From assembly GCA_020061705.1 (NCBI GenBank), contig JAGUXT010000054.1:1-48812 (forward strand): a stretch of 48,812 nt of DNA. Direction: 5' to 3'. Shown piece by piece: positions 25,408-33,702 of this stretch; within the stretch, counting starts at the first letter, position 1, and the number at the start of each line of letters is the position of its first letter. A model generated the notes under the pieces. It saw only the letters and a program-made list of their open reading frames with translations. It had not been told where the DNA came from and ran no database searches. A program made the position numbers and the translations under genes. The stretch is from Halothiobacillus sp. (lineage in GTDB: Bacteria > Pseudomonadota > Gammaproteobacteria > Halothiobacillales > Halothiobacillaceae).

Positions 25408-25860
25408 ATGTCAGCCATCTACCTCTCCCTGCACACCCTGGCCGCCGTGTTCTGGATCGGCGGCATCTTTTTCGCCTACATGGTCATGCGCCCACTCAGC
25501 GCACAGATGGAGCCGCCCGCACGACTGCGCATGTGGAACAGCGCCTACGCACGCTTTTTCCCCTGGGTGTGGGTGTTCATTGCGCTGCTGGTCGTCAGCG
25601 GCTATCTGGACATGCTGACCCGCTTCAGCAGCGCCAGCACGCCCTACCTGATCGCCATGCAAGTCGTGGGCTGGCTCATGATCCTGATTTTTGCCTGGCT
25701 GTACTTCGGGCTTTTCGCCCGCCTGCGCCGTGCCGTGGCCAGCGAAAACTGGCCGGAAGGCGGCGCGGTGATGCGAACCATCCGCTGGGTGATGTTCACC
25801 AACCTGTGTCTGGGCGCGCTAATTACGGTGATTGGCGTGGCCGGGCCGTATCTCCCTTAA
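25408..25860 (+). CDS. CopD-like small membrane protein
   Basis: Integral membrane protein of 150 residues with four hydrophobic helices and the CopD-domain pattern: an N-terminal HTLAAVFWIGGIFFAYMVM, then WVWVFIALLVVSGYLDML and a C-terminal TNLCLGALITVIGVAGPYLP. CopD-domain proteins are linked to copper import or to haem/copper-dependent membrane enzymes. I take the ATG at 25408; longer in-frame versions run into the hairpin upstream. It is the last conserved member of the sigma-54 operon, and a GNAT gene follows after 7 bases. The His residues at the start of helix one may bind metal or haem. Confidence 0.82.
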   Translation: MSAIYLSLHTLAAVFWIGGIFFAYMVMRPLSAQMEPPARLRMWNSAYARFFPWVWVFIALLVVSGYLDMLTRFSSASTPYLIAMQVVGWLMILIFAWLYFGLFARLRRAVASENWPEGGAVMRTIRWVMFTNLCLGALITVIGVAGPYLP

Positions 25861-25867
25861 GGAATTC

Positions 25868-26380
25868 ATGAATATGAAGTTCGTAATCAGAAACGAAACA
25901 GCCGCCGACGTGGAAGCCATCGCCGAGGTCACTGTCGCTGCGTTCAAAACCCTGGACATCAGCCAGCACACGGAACAGTTCGTTATCGCGGCACTGCGTA
26001 CTGCCAACGCGCTCACGCTATCGCTGGTCGCCGAAGTGGATGGCCGTGTCGTTGGACACATTGCCTTCTCCCCCGTAACCATGTCAGATGGCACACAAAA
26101 CTGGTACGGCCTGGGGCCGGTTGCCGTATTGCCTGAGTATCAGCGTCAGGGCATAGGCAAAGGTTTGATTCAGGAAGGGCTGTCACGCCTGAAAGAAATG
26201 AACGCTCAAGGCTGCTGTCTGGTCGGGCATCCGGAGTATTACCGACAATTCGGCTTTGAAAACAGCCCGCGATTGGTGCTTGAAGGCGTGCCGCAAGAAG
26301 TTTTCTTCGCGCTGTCCTTTGATGGGCATATTCCGCAGGGCACTGTCACGTTCCATGATGGATTCATGGCGGCTGGCTAA
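25868..26380 (+). CDS. GNAT-family N-acetyltransferase (YhbS type)
   Basis: Predicted acetyl-CoA-dependent N-acetyltransferase of 170 residues. FVIRNETAADVEAIAEVT starts the fold. The acetyl-CoA-binding motif is LGPVAVLPEYQRQGIGKGLI (about 85-105), and CCLVGHPEYYRQFGFE is typical of YhbS-like members (COG3153). The substrate is unknown. The ATG at 25868 follows AAGGA closely; Met3 (25874) has better spacing and is an alternative. It starts 7 bases after the CopD-like stop, so it may be co-transcribed, but it borders the repeat-rich accessory block and may be a later addition. Confidence 0.88.
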   Translation: MNMKFVIRNETAADVEAIAEVTVAAFKTLDISQHTEQFVIAALRTANALTLSLVAEVDGRVVGHIAFSPVTMSDGTQNWYGLGPVAVLPEYQRQGIGKGLIQEGLSRLKEMNAQGCCLVGHPEYYRQFGFENSPRLVLEGVPQEVFFALSFDGHIPQGTVTFHDGFMAAG

Positions 26381-26636
26381 GCCCAATTGCCACGGCCAAT
26401 GTGGCTTTATCGTTCCCACGCTCCAGCGTGGTAACGCATCCCTAGCCGCTCCAGCGGTGCCTAACCGAGTCGCGAGCAATCCGTCGAGTTGATGCAGGCC
26501 AGAACAGCAAGGCTTATCCATTTCCAGATTGACGGATCGACTTCTGGTCGAAGCCTTGCTACGGTGTGACGGGGCGTTGGAGCGTCCATAGCTGCATTCC
26601 CACGTTGGAGCGTGGGAACGATATTTATTCCTCCAG
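26381..26636. repeat. Complex inverted-repeat element (TTCCCACGCT family) between GNAT gene and recombinase remnant
   Basis: No intact gene lies in this gap. CGTTCCCACGCTCCAGCGTGG (about 26411-26431) is a hairpin whose text returns inverted at 26597-26622 (TTCCCACG...CGTGGGAACGAT). Inside are CCGCTCCAGCGG (26446-26457) and AGCAAGGCTT (about 26507-26516), inverted as AAGCCTTGCT (about 26552-26561). The flank CCCAATTGCCAC (26382-26393) recurs at 27589-27600 beside a second TTCCCACGC hairpin. The arrangement resembles a MITE-like composite. Confidence 0.7.
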
Positions 26637-26714
26637 GTGGGCGATGTGGCGCAGCGCTATGGGATGTCGCGGACGACGCTGTACAAATACATCAACACGG
26701 AAACCAGAGCATGA
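26637..26714 (+). pseudogene. C-terminal remnant of a serine-recombinase (resolvase/invertase) HTH
   Basis: Reading from 26637 the frame gives VGDVAQRYGMSRTTLYKYI and ends at TGA 26712-26714. This is the helix-turn-helix that closes resolvase/DNA-invertase proteins (V-A-x-x-x-G-x-S-R-x-T-L-Y-x-Y). No catalytic domain is present upstream, where the frame runs directly into the inverted-repeat element at 26597-26622. The stop overlaps the ATG of the Sel1 gene. This is a fragment of a lost mobile element. Confidence 0.65.
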
Positions 26715-27418
26715 AACTCAAGACATTGTTTGTTAGTGCGTTGCTATGCGTGGCATCAGCTAGTTATGCAGCGGATTTTAAAAAAGGGCTTGATGCCTAT
26801 ATTCAAAAAGATTATCAATCAGCTTTGCGTGAGTGGCGGCCTCTTGCCGAACAGGGGGATGTTAGGGCGCAATACTACATTGGCAACGTATACTCTGAAG
26901 GCTTGGATTTCCATGCCGAAGCAGTAAAGTGGTATCTCAAAGCTGCGGAACAAGGAGATGTTAATTCGCAGTTTGCACTTGGATTTATGTACTTCAAGGG
27001 CCTAGGTGTTCCTCAAAACTTCGATGAAGCTACAAAGTGGTGGCTAAAAGCGGCAGATAACCATCGTAAAAAAGCAGAACAAGGGGATGACATTGCGCAA
27101 TTAACCCTTGGAGAAATGTATCAACTAGGCCTAGGAGTATTTCAAGATGATGCCGAAGCGGTGAAGTGGTTCCGCAAGGCGGCTGAACAAGGGCAAACTA
27201 GATCCCAATTCAAATTGGGATTCATGTATGAAAACGGTCAAAGTGTACAAAAGGATTATGCACAAGCACATATGTGGTACAACATTGCAGCCTCAAAAGG
27301 TATGACTGATGCTGTTAAAGCTCGTGATGAGCTTGCTAAGAAGATGACTATCCAACAAATTAAGAATGCTCAGGAGTTGGCTGCGGAGTGGGTTAGAAAT
27401 CACCAGAAACGAGGTTAA
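26711..27418 (+). CDS. Sel1-repeat (TPR-like) protein with signal peptide
   Basis: Exported 235-residue protein made of Sel1-like repeats, which act as protein-binding scaffolds. A Sec signal peptide (KTLFVSALLCVASASYA, cleavage near residue 20) is followed by repeats such as AQYYIGNVYSEG, EAVKWYLKAAEQGD, SQFALGFMYFKGLGVPQN, AQLTLGEMYQLGLGVFQDD and SQFKLGFMYENGQSVQKDYA. The ATG at 26711 overlaps the stop of a recombinase fragment. The coding DNA is visibly more AT-rich than its neighbours, consistent with acquisition. Function cannot be given beyond scaffolding. Confidence 0.9.
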   Translation: MKLKTLFVSALLCVASASYAADFKKGLDAYIQKDYQSALREWRPLAEQGDVRAQYYIGNVYSEGLDFHAEAVKWYLKAAEQGDVNSQFALGFMYFKGLGVPQNFDEATKWWLKAADNHRKKAEQGDDIAQLTLGEMYQLGLGVFQDDAEAVKWFRKAAEQGQTRSQFKLGFMYENGQSVQKDYAQAHMWYNIAASKGMTDAVKARDELAKKMTIQQIKNAQELAAEWVRNHQKRG

Positions 27419-27530
27419 CTCCTAGGTAAGGACGGGCAAATGATGCCGCAAGGCTTTGCTTTGTCTGGTGCCTGCTGCCATGTGCGGTCACGGCGTTTTA
27501 ACTCATGGATATCAGTCTCATGAAAGTTTC

Positions 27531-27560
27531 ATCGTTCCCACGCTCCCGCGTGGGAACGAT
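27531..27560. repeat. TTCCCACGC hairpin, second copy
   Basis: ATCGTTCCCACGC (27531-27543), loop TCCC and GCGTGGGAACGAT (27548-27560) form a perfect 13-bp stem. It belongs to the same family as the element near 26.4-26.6 kb. The gap 27419-27653 otherwise shows nothing beyond the CCCAATTGCCAC flank at 27589-27600. Confidence 0.85.
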
Positions 27561-27653
27561 TTTCGCGCGATAAGAGCGACACAAGAAACCCAATTGCCAC
27601 GCCGAATCAGGCGGTGTTATCGTGGTGTCACCTTGTTTTGAGTCACGACCGCC

Positions 27654-27938
27654 ATGTCCACGACATCACTGAAACTTCCGGAAGACATCAAGCAGCTTGC
27701 TGTGGCTGCGGCCAGGCAGCAGGGCATTTCGCCACATGCGTTTATGGTGGAGGCGATCCGCAACGCGGCGACGCTTGCGGAAAAGCGGGCGCAGTTTGTG
27801 GCGGATGCCGTCGCGGCGCGAAATGAAGCGCTTGCGTCTGGCACGGGTTACGTGGCTGAGGAGGTTCATGCCTATCTGCGCGCTCATGCCCAGGGCGAAT
27901 CACTGCCCAAACCCAAGGCTACGTCTTGGCGCGGGTAA
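27654..27938 (+). CDS. Antitoxin, ribbon-helix-helix type
   Basis: A 94-residue protein, first of a toxin-antitoxin pair. The N-terminal MSTTSLKLPEDIKQLAVAAA is the ribbon strand and first helix of a CopG/MetJ-like RHH DNA-binding domain, and SPHAFMVEAIRNAATLAEKR is its second helix. The C-terminal part (from about 55) is helical, ends with the basic KPKATSWRG and would wrap the toxin. As known for the class, it probably represses its own operon. It overlaps the toxin gene by 13 bases. Confidence 0.85.
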   Translation: MSTTSLKLPEDIKQLAVAAARQQGISPHAFMVEAIRNAATLAEKRAQFVADAVAARNEALASGTGYVAEEVHAYLRAHAQGESLPKPKATSWRG

Positions 27939-28222
27939 TCTACGCCGAGCGGGCGCTTGCTGATCTGGTTCGGCTGACCGACTTTCTCCGTCAGACTGAG
28001 CCGATCGCTGCTGTGGAGACGGTGGAACTCATCACCGAGGCCGTGCAAGTTCTTGAAAACCATCCGCTGATGGGTCGCCCCATTGAGCATGGGTTGAGGG
28101 AGTTGGTCATTTCTCGCGGCAAGTCCGGCTATCTTGCGTTGTACAGCTTTGAGCCGGGGCATGACACCGTTCTGGTGCTTTCCGTTCGACATCAACGCGA
28201 GGCGGGCTATGTGCCGGAGTAG
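27926..28222 (+). CDS. RelE/ParE-family toxin
   Basis: A 98-residue RelE/ParE-superfamily toxin. It starts with TTG (27926) and begins MARVIYAERALADLVRLTDFL. The centre has the family's LENHPLMGRPIEHGLRELVI, and it ends GHDTVLVLSVRHQREAGYV with the typical C-terminal Arg-His. ParE members poison gyrase and RelE members cleave ribosome-bound mRNA; which applies here cannot be decided. The TTG start lies inside the antitoxin gene, so toxin synthesis depends on antitoxin translation. Confidence 0.87.
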   Translation: MARVIYAERALADLVRLTDFLRQTEPIAAVETVELITEAVQVLENHPLMGRPIEHGLRELVISRGKSGYLALYSFEPGHDTVLVLSVRHQREAGYVPE

Positions 28223-28295
28223 ATGGCGTGTCGTCTAATTTTGGGTATCCGACACGCCCACTCGATCACCGGAGATGAAGAGCACGCCGCCTTTT

Positions 28296-28394
28296 CTCCC
28301 CCCTTTGGAAAAGGGGGGCAGGGGGGATTTGAAGGCCGCGACACGTCCCAATACAATCAAATCCCCCTCAATCCCCCTTTTACAAAGGGGGAGG
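28296..28394. repeat. C-rich/G-rich inverted-repeat element
   Basis: TCCCCCCTTTGGAAAAGGGG (28297 onward) and the G-run to 28331 are inverted as TCAAATCCCCCTCAATCCCC and an AAAGGGGGAG end (about 28357-28394). Each side can also form its own hairpin (CCCTTT/AAAGGGG). This AATCCCCCTTTTACAAAGGG type is a common dispersed intergenic element in many bacteria, as far as I recall. It fills most of the gap between the toxin gene and the end of the sigma-54 activator. Confidence 0.8.
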
Positions 28395-28480
28395 CTACTC
28401 TCCGTGCGTTTTACGTTTATCCACCTTGCCAATTGGTTGCGCTAATTTTCTTGCAGCGTAACGCTGTACACACCCGCTCC

Positions 28481-30190
<1,710 letters not shown>

Positions 30191-30492
30191 GGTCTTGTTT
30201 CCTTGTGCGTCTGCCGATAGACAAAGCAAGAGTCGCGCCGTTTTTTAATGAACAATGTTCGACATTAGTCGGTCTTGGCCGTGCAATGTCCGTGTGGCCT
30301 GACGAATCTGGCTGACTTTGTTCAGTGCAACACGCCGCATCATTTTGGTGCTTTGGTAGCGGATCGTCTGTCCGGGGCATGAATTCCGCCCTGATAGTGC
30401 GCATAGCCCGGCTTTGGGCAGTGCGGCGCGTTTTTTGGCATGAAGACTGCATTAACCCCCGTGTCCGTTATTTTCACGCAGGGAGAAATGCC
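30191..30492. promoter_or_regulatory. Divergent control region of the activator and the ABC transporter
   Basis: No gene is seen in these 302 bases. GAACAATGTTC (30250-30260) is a perfect palindrome, next to GACATTAGTC (30261-30270) and GCAATGTCCG (about 30283-30292). These share the ACAATGT core of the sites at 20837-20890. A sigma-54 promoter for the transporter operon is at 30435-30451. The position of the palindrome 60 bases before the activator gene would also allow autoregulation. Confidence 0.65.
30435..30451 (+). promoter_or_regulatory. Sigma-54 (-24/-12) promoter of the ABC transporter operon
   Basis: TTGGCATGAAGACTGCA has GG (30437-30438) and GC (30449-30450) exactly 12 bases apart and fits TGGCACG-N4-TTGCA with two mismatches. 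Predicted start near 30462, 31 bases before the first gene. It is near-identical in layout to the promoter at 20956-20972. Confidence 0.8.
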
Positions 30493-31869
30493 ATGTCCGC
30501 CTTCAAAAACCCGTTTGATTCCAATATCCGTCTCAAGGGCGGCTGCTCTTGTGGCAAGCATCACAGCCAGTCCGAGCACGATGCCGAAGCTGCGCGCCTG
30601 GCCGAGCCGCAAAATGACGAAGCGGCGCTGAATCGTGTGATTGAATCCGCCGTGGTGCGCGCCCTGTTCCCGCATGACGAAACGCGCCGCGCCTTCCTCA
30701 AGGCCGTCGGTGCGGGCACCGCGATGGCCGCGCTTTCGGCCCTGTTCCCCATGGGCGCGGCGCAAGCACTGGCCGCAGAGGGCGGGCCGCTGGAGAAGAA
30801 GAATCTCAAGATCGGCTTCGTGCCGATTACCTGCGCCACGCCGATCATCATGGCCAAGCCCATGGGCTTCTATGAGAAGGAAGGCTTGGATGTCGAAATC
30901 ATCAAGACCGCCGGTTGGGCGCTGGTGCGCGACAAGGTGCTGAACAACGAATACGACGCCTCGCACATGCTCTCGCCGATGCCGATTGCCGCCAGCATGG
31001 GACTGGGCTCGCAGCCAAGCCCCACCTTTGTGTCCACGATCCAGAACATCAACGGTCAAGCGATCACGATGCACATCAAGCACAAGGACAATCGCGACCC
31101 GAAAAACTGGAAGGGCATGAAGTTCGGCATTCCGTTCGACTATTCCATGCACAACCTGCTGTTGCGCTACTACCTGGCCGAAAACGGCATTGACCCGGAC
31201 AAGGATGTGCAACTGACCGTGATTTCGCCGCCCGATATGGTGGCCAACTTGCGCGCGGGCAATATCGACGGCTTCCTTGGGCCAGAGCCGTTCAACCAGC
31301 GTGCGGTATTCGAGGGCTTTGCCTTTATCCAGGTTCTTTCGAAGGACCTGTGGGACGGCCACCCCTGCTGCACCTTTGCCGCCACCGAGAAATTCATCAA
31401 GGAAGCGCCGAATACCTATGCCGCGCTGTTCCGTGCCATTGCCAGCGCCACGGTGTATGCGCACAAGGCAGAAAACCGCCCGGCAATTATCGAGGCCATT
31501 GCTCCGGCCAACTATCTGAACCAGCCAATCCCCGTGCTGCAACAGGTGATGACCGGCAAGTTTGCCGATGGCCTGGGCAATATCCAGAACGTGCCGGGTC
31601 GTGCCGATTTCGATCCGTTCCCCTGGCAGTCGATGGGCGTGTGGATTCTGACCCAGCTCAAGCGTTGGGGCTATATCAAGCAGGACATCGACTACCGGCA
31701 GATTGCCGAGCAGGTTTTCCTTGCCACTGAAGCGCGTGAACGCCTGAAGGCCATGGGACTGGAAGCCCCGGCGGAGAACTTCAAGAAGCACACCATCATG
31801 GGCAAAGTGTTTGACCCGGCCAAGCCGCAGGAATACGTCGATTCCTTCGCGATTCGGAAGGCGGTGTGA
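30493..31869 (+). CDS. NrtA/CmpA/CynA-type ABC transporter substrate-binding protein with Tat signal
   Basis: Periplasmic binding protein (458 residues) for a small ion or nitrogen/sulfur compound. Relatives bind nitrate, bicarbonate or cyanate (NrtA, CmpA, CynA) or sulfonates (SsuA). Residues 1-60 form an unusual N-terminal extension with KGGCSCGKHHSQSEHD (Cys18, Cys20, His23, His24). The Tat motif RRAFLKAVGAG begins at residue 65, followed by a hydrophobic stretch ending AQALAAEG. The mature part has LKIGFVPITCATPIIMAKPM and FGIPFDYSMHNLLLRYYLAE. I start at the ATG at 30493, with GGGAGA upstream and 31 bases after the predicted promoter start. Cyanate is a candidate ligand because cynS belongs to the same neighbourhood. 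Confidence 0.92.
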   Translation: MSAFKNPFDSNIRLKGGCSCGKHHSQSEHDAEAARLAEPQNDEAALNRVIESAVVRALFPHDETRRAFLKAVGAGTAMAALSALFPMGAAQALAAEGGPLEKKNLKIGFVPITCATPIIMAKPMGFYEKEGLDVEIIKTAGWALVRDKVLNNEYDASHMLSPMPIAASMGLGSQPSPTFVSTIQNINGQAITMHIKHKDNRDPKNWKGMKFGIPFDYSMHNLLLRYYLAENGIDPDKDVQLTVISPPDMVANLRAGNIDGFLGPEPFNQRAVFEGFAFIQVLSKDLWDGHPCCTFAATEKFIKEAPNTYAALFRAIASATVYAHKAENRPAIIEAIAPANYLNQPIPVLQQVMTGKFADGLGNIQNVPGRADFDPFPWQSMGVWILTQLKRWGYIKQDIDYRQIAEQVFLATEARERLKAMGLEAPAENFKKHTIMGKVFDPAKPQEYVDSFAIRKAV

Positions 31870-31870
31870 G

Positions 31871-32710
31871 ATGAAAGCCTCACTCACCTTGCGCGCGAGC
31901 ATGGTCTCCGCGCTGATTCTGGTCGTCTTCCTCGGCGCCTGGCAGCTCGCCACCCTGCCGACGGGCGGCGGGGCGGTGTATGCCGACCCGGAATACGCTG
32001 CCATGATGGGCGGCGCGGCGACGCAGGCTTCCAGTATGCCCACGCCGGGCGTGGTCGGTTCGACCATCCTCAGCCAGCTCTCCAACCCGTTTTATGACAA
32101 CGGGCCGAATGACAAGGGTATCGGCATCCAGCTCGCCTATTCCTTGTCGCGTGTGCTTGCAGGCTTCCTGCTGGCCGCCATTGTCGCGGTGCCATTGGGC
32201 TTTGTAATCGGCATGTCGCCGCTGATGTACAAGGCGCTCAACCCGTACATCCAGATCATGAAGCCGATCTCGCCGCTGGCCTGGATGCCGCTTGCGCTCT
32301 ACACTATCAAGGACGCTTCGCTGTCGTCGATCTTCGTGATCTTCATCTGCTCGATCTGGCCGATGATGATCAACACCGCGCACGGCGTGGCCTCGGTGAA
32401 AAAGGACTGGCTGAACGTGGCGCGCACACTGGAAGTCAGCGCCTTCCGTACTGCCATGCAAGTGATACTGCCTGCCGCCGCGCCGACCATTCTGACCGGG
32501 ATGCGCATTTCGATGGGTATTGCCTGGCTGGTGATCGTCGCCGCCGAGATGCTGGTGGGTGGCACGGGTATCGGCTACTTCGTATGGAACGAGTGGAACA
32601 ACCTCAACCTGTCGAATGTGATCTTCGCCATCTTCATGATCGGCGCGGTCGGGATGTTGCTGGACATGGTGTTCGGTGTCCTGGCCAAATTAGTCAGTTA
32701 TCAGGAGTGA
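31871..32710 (+). CDS. ABC transporter permease (NrtB/SsuC type)
   Basis: Inner-membrane permease of the same importer, 279 residues. A first helix (about 10-27) is followed by a periplasmic loop of about 60 residues, then about five helices of a BPD-type permease. The EAA-type coupling loop is KKDWLNVARTLEVSAFRTAM near residue 180, followed by RISMGIAWLVIVAAEMLVGG, characteristic of the nitrate/sulfonate/taurine group. The ATG is one base after the binding-protein stop, so translation is coupled. An upstream in-frame start would overlap the preceding gene by about 60 bases and is unlikely. Confidence 0.92.
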   Translation: MKASLTLRASMVSALILVVFLGAWQLATLPTGGGAVYADPEYAAMMGGAATQASSMPTPGVVGSTILSQLSNPFYDNGPNDKGIGIQLAYSLSRVLAGFLLAAIVAVPLGFVIGMSPLMYKALNPYIQIMKPISPLAWMPLALYTIKDASLSSIFVIFICSIWPMMINTAHGVASVKKDWLNVARTLEVSAFRTAMQVILPAAAPTILTGMRISMGIAWLVIVAAEMLVGGTGIGYFVWNEWNNLNLSNVIFAIFMIGAVGMLLDMVFGVLAKLVSYQE

Positions 32711-32715
32711 TACGT

Positions 32716-33591
32716 ATGAACCAGCCCTTCCTCAAGGTTGAAGGACTGAAAAAGGTCTTTCCCTCGCCCGGTGGCGCACCGGATGTCACCGTGTTTGAAA
32801 ACATCCATTTCGGCTTCGAAAAAGGTGAGTTCGTCTGCATCATCGGCCACTCCGGCTGCGGCAAATCCACCATCCTCAACGTACTGGCCGGACTGGACGA
32901 AGCCACCGCAGGCAATGTGTTCATGGATGGCCGCGAAGTGAAAGGCCCCAGCCTCGATCGCGGCGTGGTGTTCCAGAGCCATGCGCTGATGCCCTGGCTG
33001 ACCGTGATGGAAAACGTCGCCTTTGCCGTCAGCTCGCGCTGGAAAGACTGGAACAAAGAGCAGGTGCGCACCCATTGCATGAAGTACATCGAGCTGGTTG
33101 GCCTCGGTCATGCGGCAGACAAGAAACCGCACCAGCTCTCCGGCGGCATGAAACAGCGCGTCGGAATCGCCCGCGCCTTTGCCATCGAACCGAAGATGCT
33201 ATTGATGGACGAGCCGTTCGGCGCGCTGGATGCGCTCACCCGTGGCGTGATTCAGGACGAACTGGTCAAAATCTGCGATGCCACGCACCAGACCGTGTTC
33301 ATGATTACGCATGACGTGGACGAGGCGATTCTTTTGGCCGACAAGATCGTGCTGATGTCCAATGGCCCGCTGGCCAAAATCGCCGAGATCGTGGAAAACC
33401 CGCTCCCCCACCCGCGCGTGCGTCAGGAAATTCACCACGACCCGCAATTCTATGCCGTGCGCAATCACCTGGTGGACTTCCTGGTCAGCCGCTCCAAGCT
33501 GATTGCCCAGGGCGAGCTGTCAAGCGACTACGATCCGCTGCATCCCCCGGTAATACGTCCCGTCGTGGAGGCGTTGAAGCTGGCCGCCTGA
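32716..33591 (+). CDS. ABC transporter ATPase (NrtD/SsuB type)
   Basis: Cytoplasmic ATPase of the importer, 291 residues. Walker A is GHSGCGKSTILN, the signature QLSGGMKQRVGIARAFAI, Walker B MLLMDEPFGALDALTR and the switch His is in MITHDVDEA. A C-terminal extension after residue 215 (NPLPHPRVRQEIHHDPQFYA) is typical of NrtC/NrtD-like ATPases. No regulatory binding-protein-like domain as in NrtC is fused. The ATG at 32716 lies 5 bases after the permease stop behind CAGGAG. It is the last gene of the operon and is followed by a strong terminator. Confidence 0.93.
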   Translation: MNQPFLKVEGLKKVFPSPGGAPDVTVFENIHFGFEKGEFVCIIGHSGCGKSTILNVLAGLDEATAGNVFMDGREVKGPSLDRGVVFQSHALMPWLTVMENVAFAVSSRWKDWNKEQVRTHCMKYIELVGLGHAADKKPHQLSGGMKQRVGIARAFAIEPKMLLMDEPFGALDALTRGVIQDELVKICDATHQTVFMITHDVDEAILLADKIVLMSNGPLAKIAEIVENPLPHPRVRQEIHHDPQFYAVRNHLVDFLVSRSKLIAQGELSSDYDPLHPPVIRPVVEALKLAA

Positions 33592-33613
33592 TTCTGTTTA
33601 GAGCGACGCATTC

Positions 33614-33641
33614 AACCGCGCCTTGTGCGCGGTTTTTTTTT
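33614..33641 (+). terminator. Terminator of the ABC transporter operon
   Basis: AACCGCGC (33614-33621), loop CTTGT and GCGCGGTT (33627-33634) form a perfect stem running into a long T-run. Confidence 0.95.
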
Positions 33642-33702
33642 CCGCGACCGGGCGAGGGAACGATCTAAAATATAACCACCTAACGCGCCGGGAAGGTTTG
33701 TT

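Noticed and set aside
26381-28394. Clustered repeats considered as a CRISPR array
   Set aside because: Repeats are hairpins of different families with irregular spacing, no equal-length unique spacers and no cas genes.
30340-32085. Long open frame (581 codons) on the minus strand opposite the binding-protein and permease genes
   Set aside because: Shadow of strongly biased codons in real plus-strand genes; its translation is His/Gln/Arg-rich with no family features, and it crosses the sigma-54 promoter region.
32922-32929. CATGGATG, the hairpin-tip octamer, inside the ATPase gene
   Set aside because: No flanking stem; it encodes Phe-Met-Asp-Gly in a conserved ABC segment.
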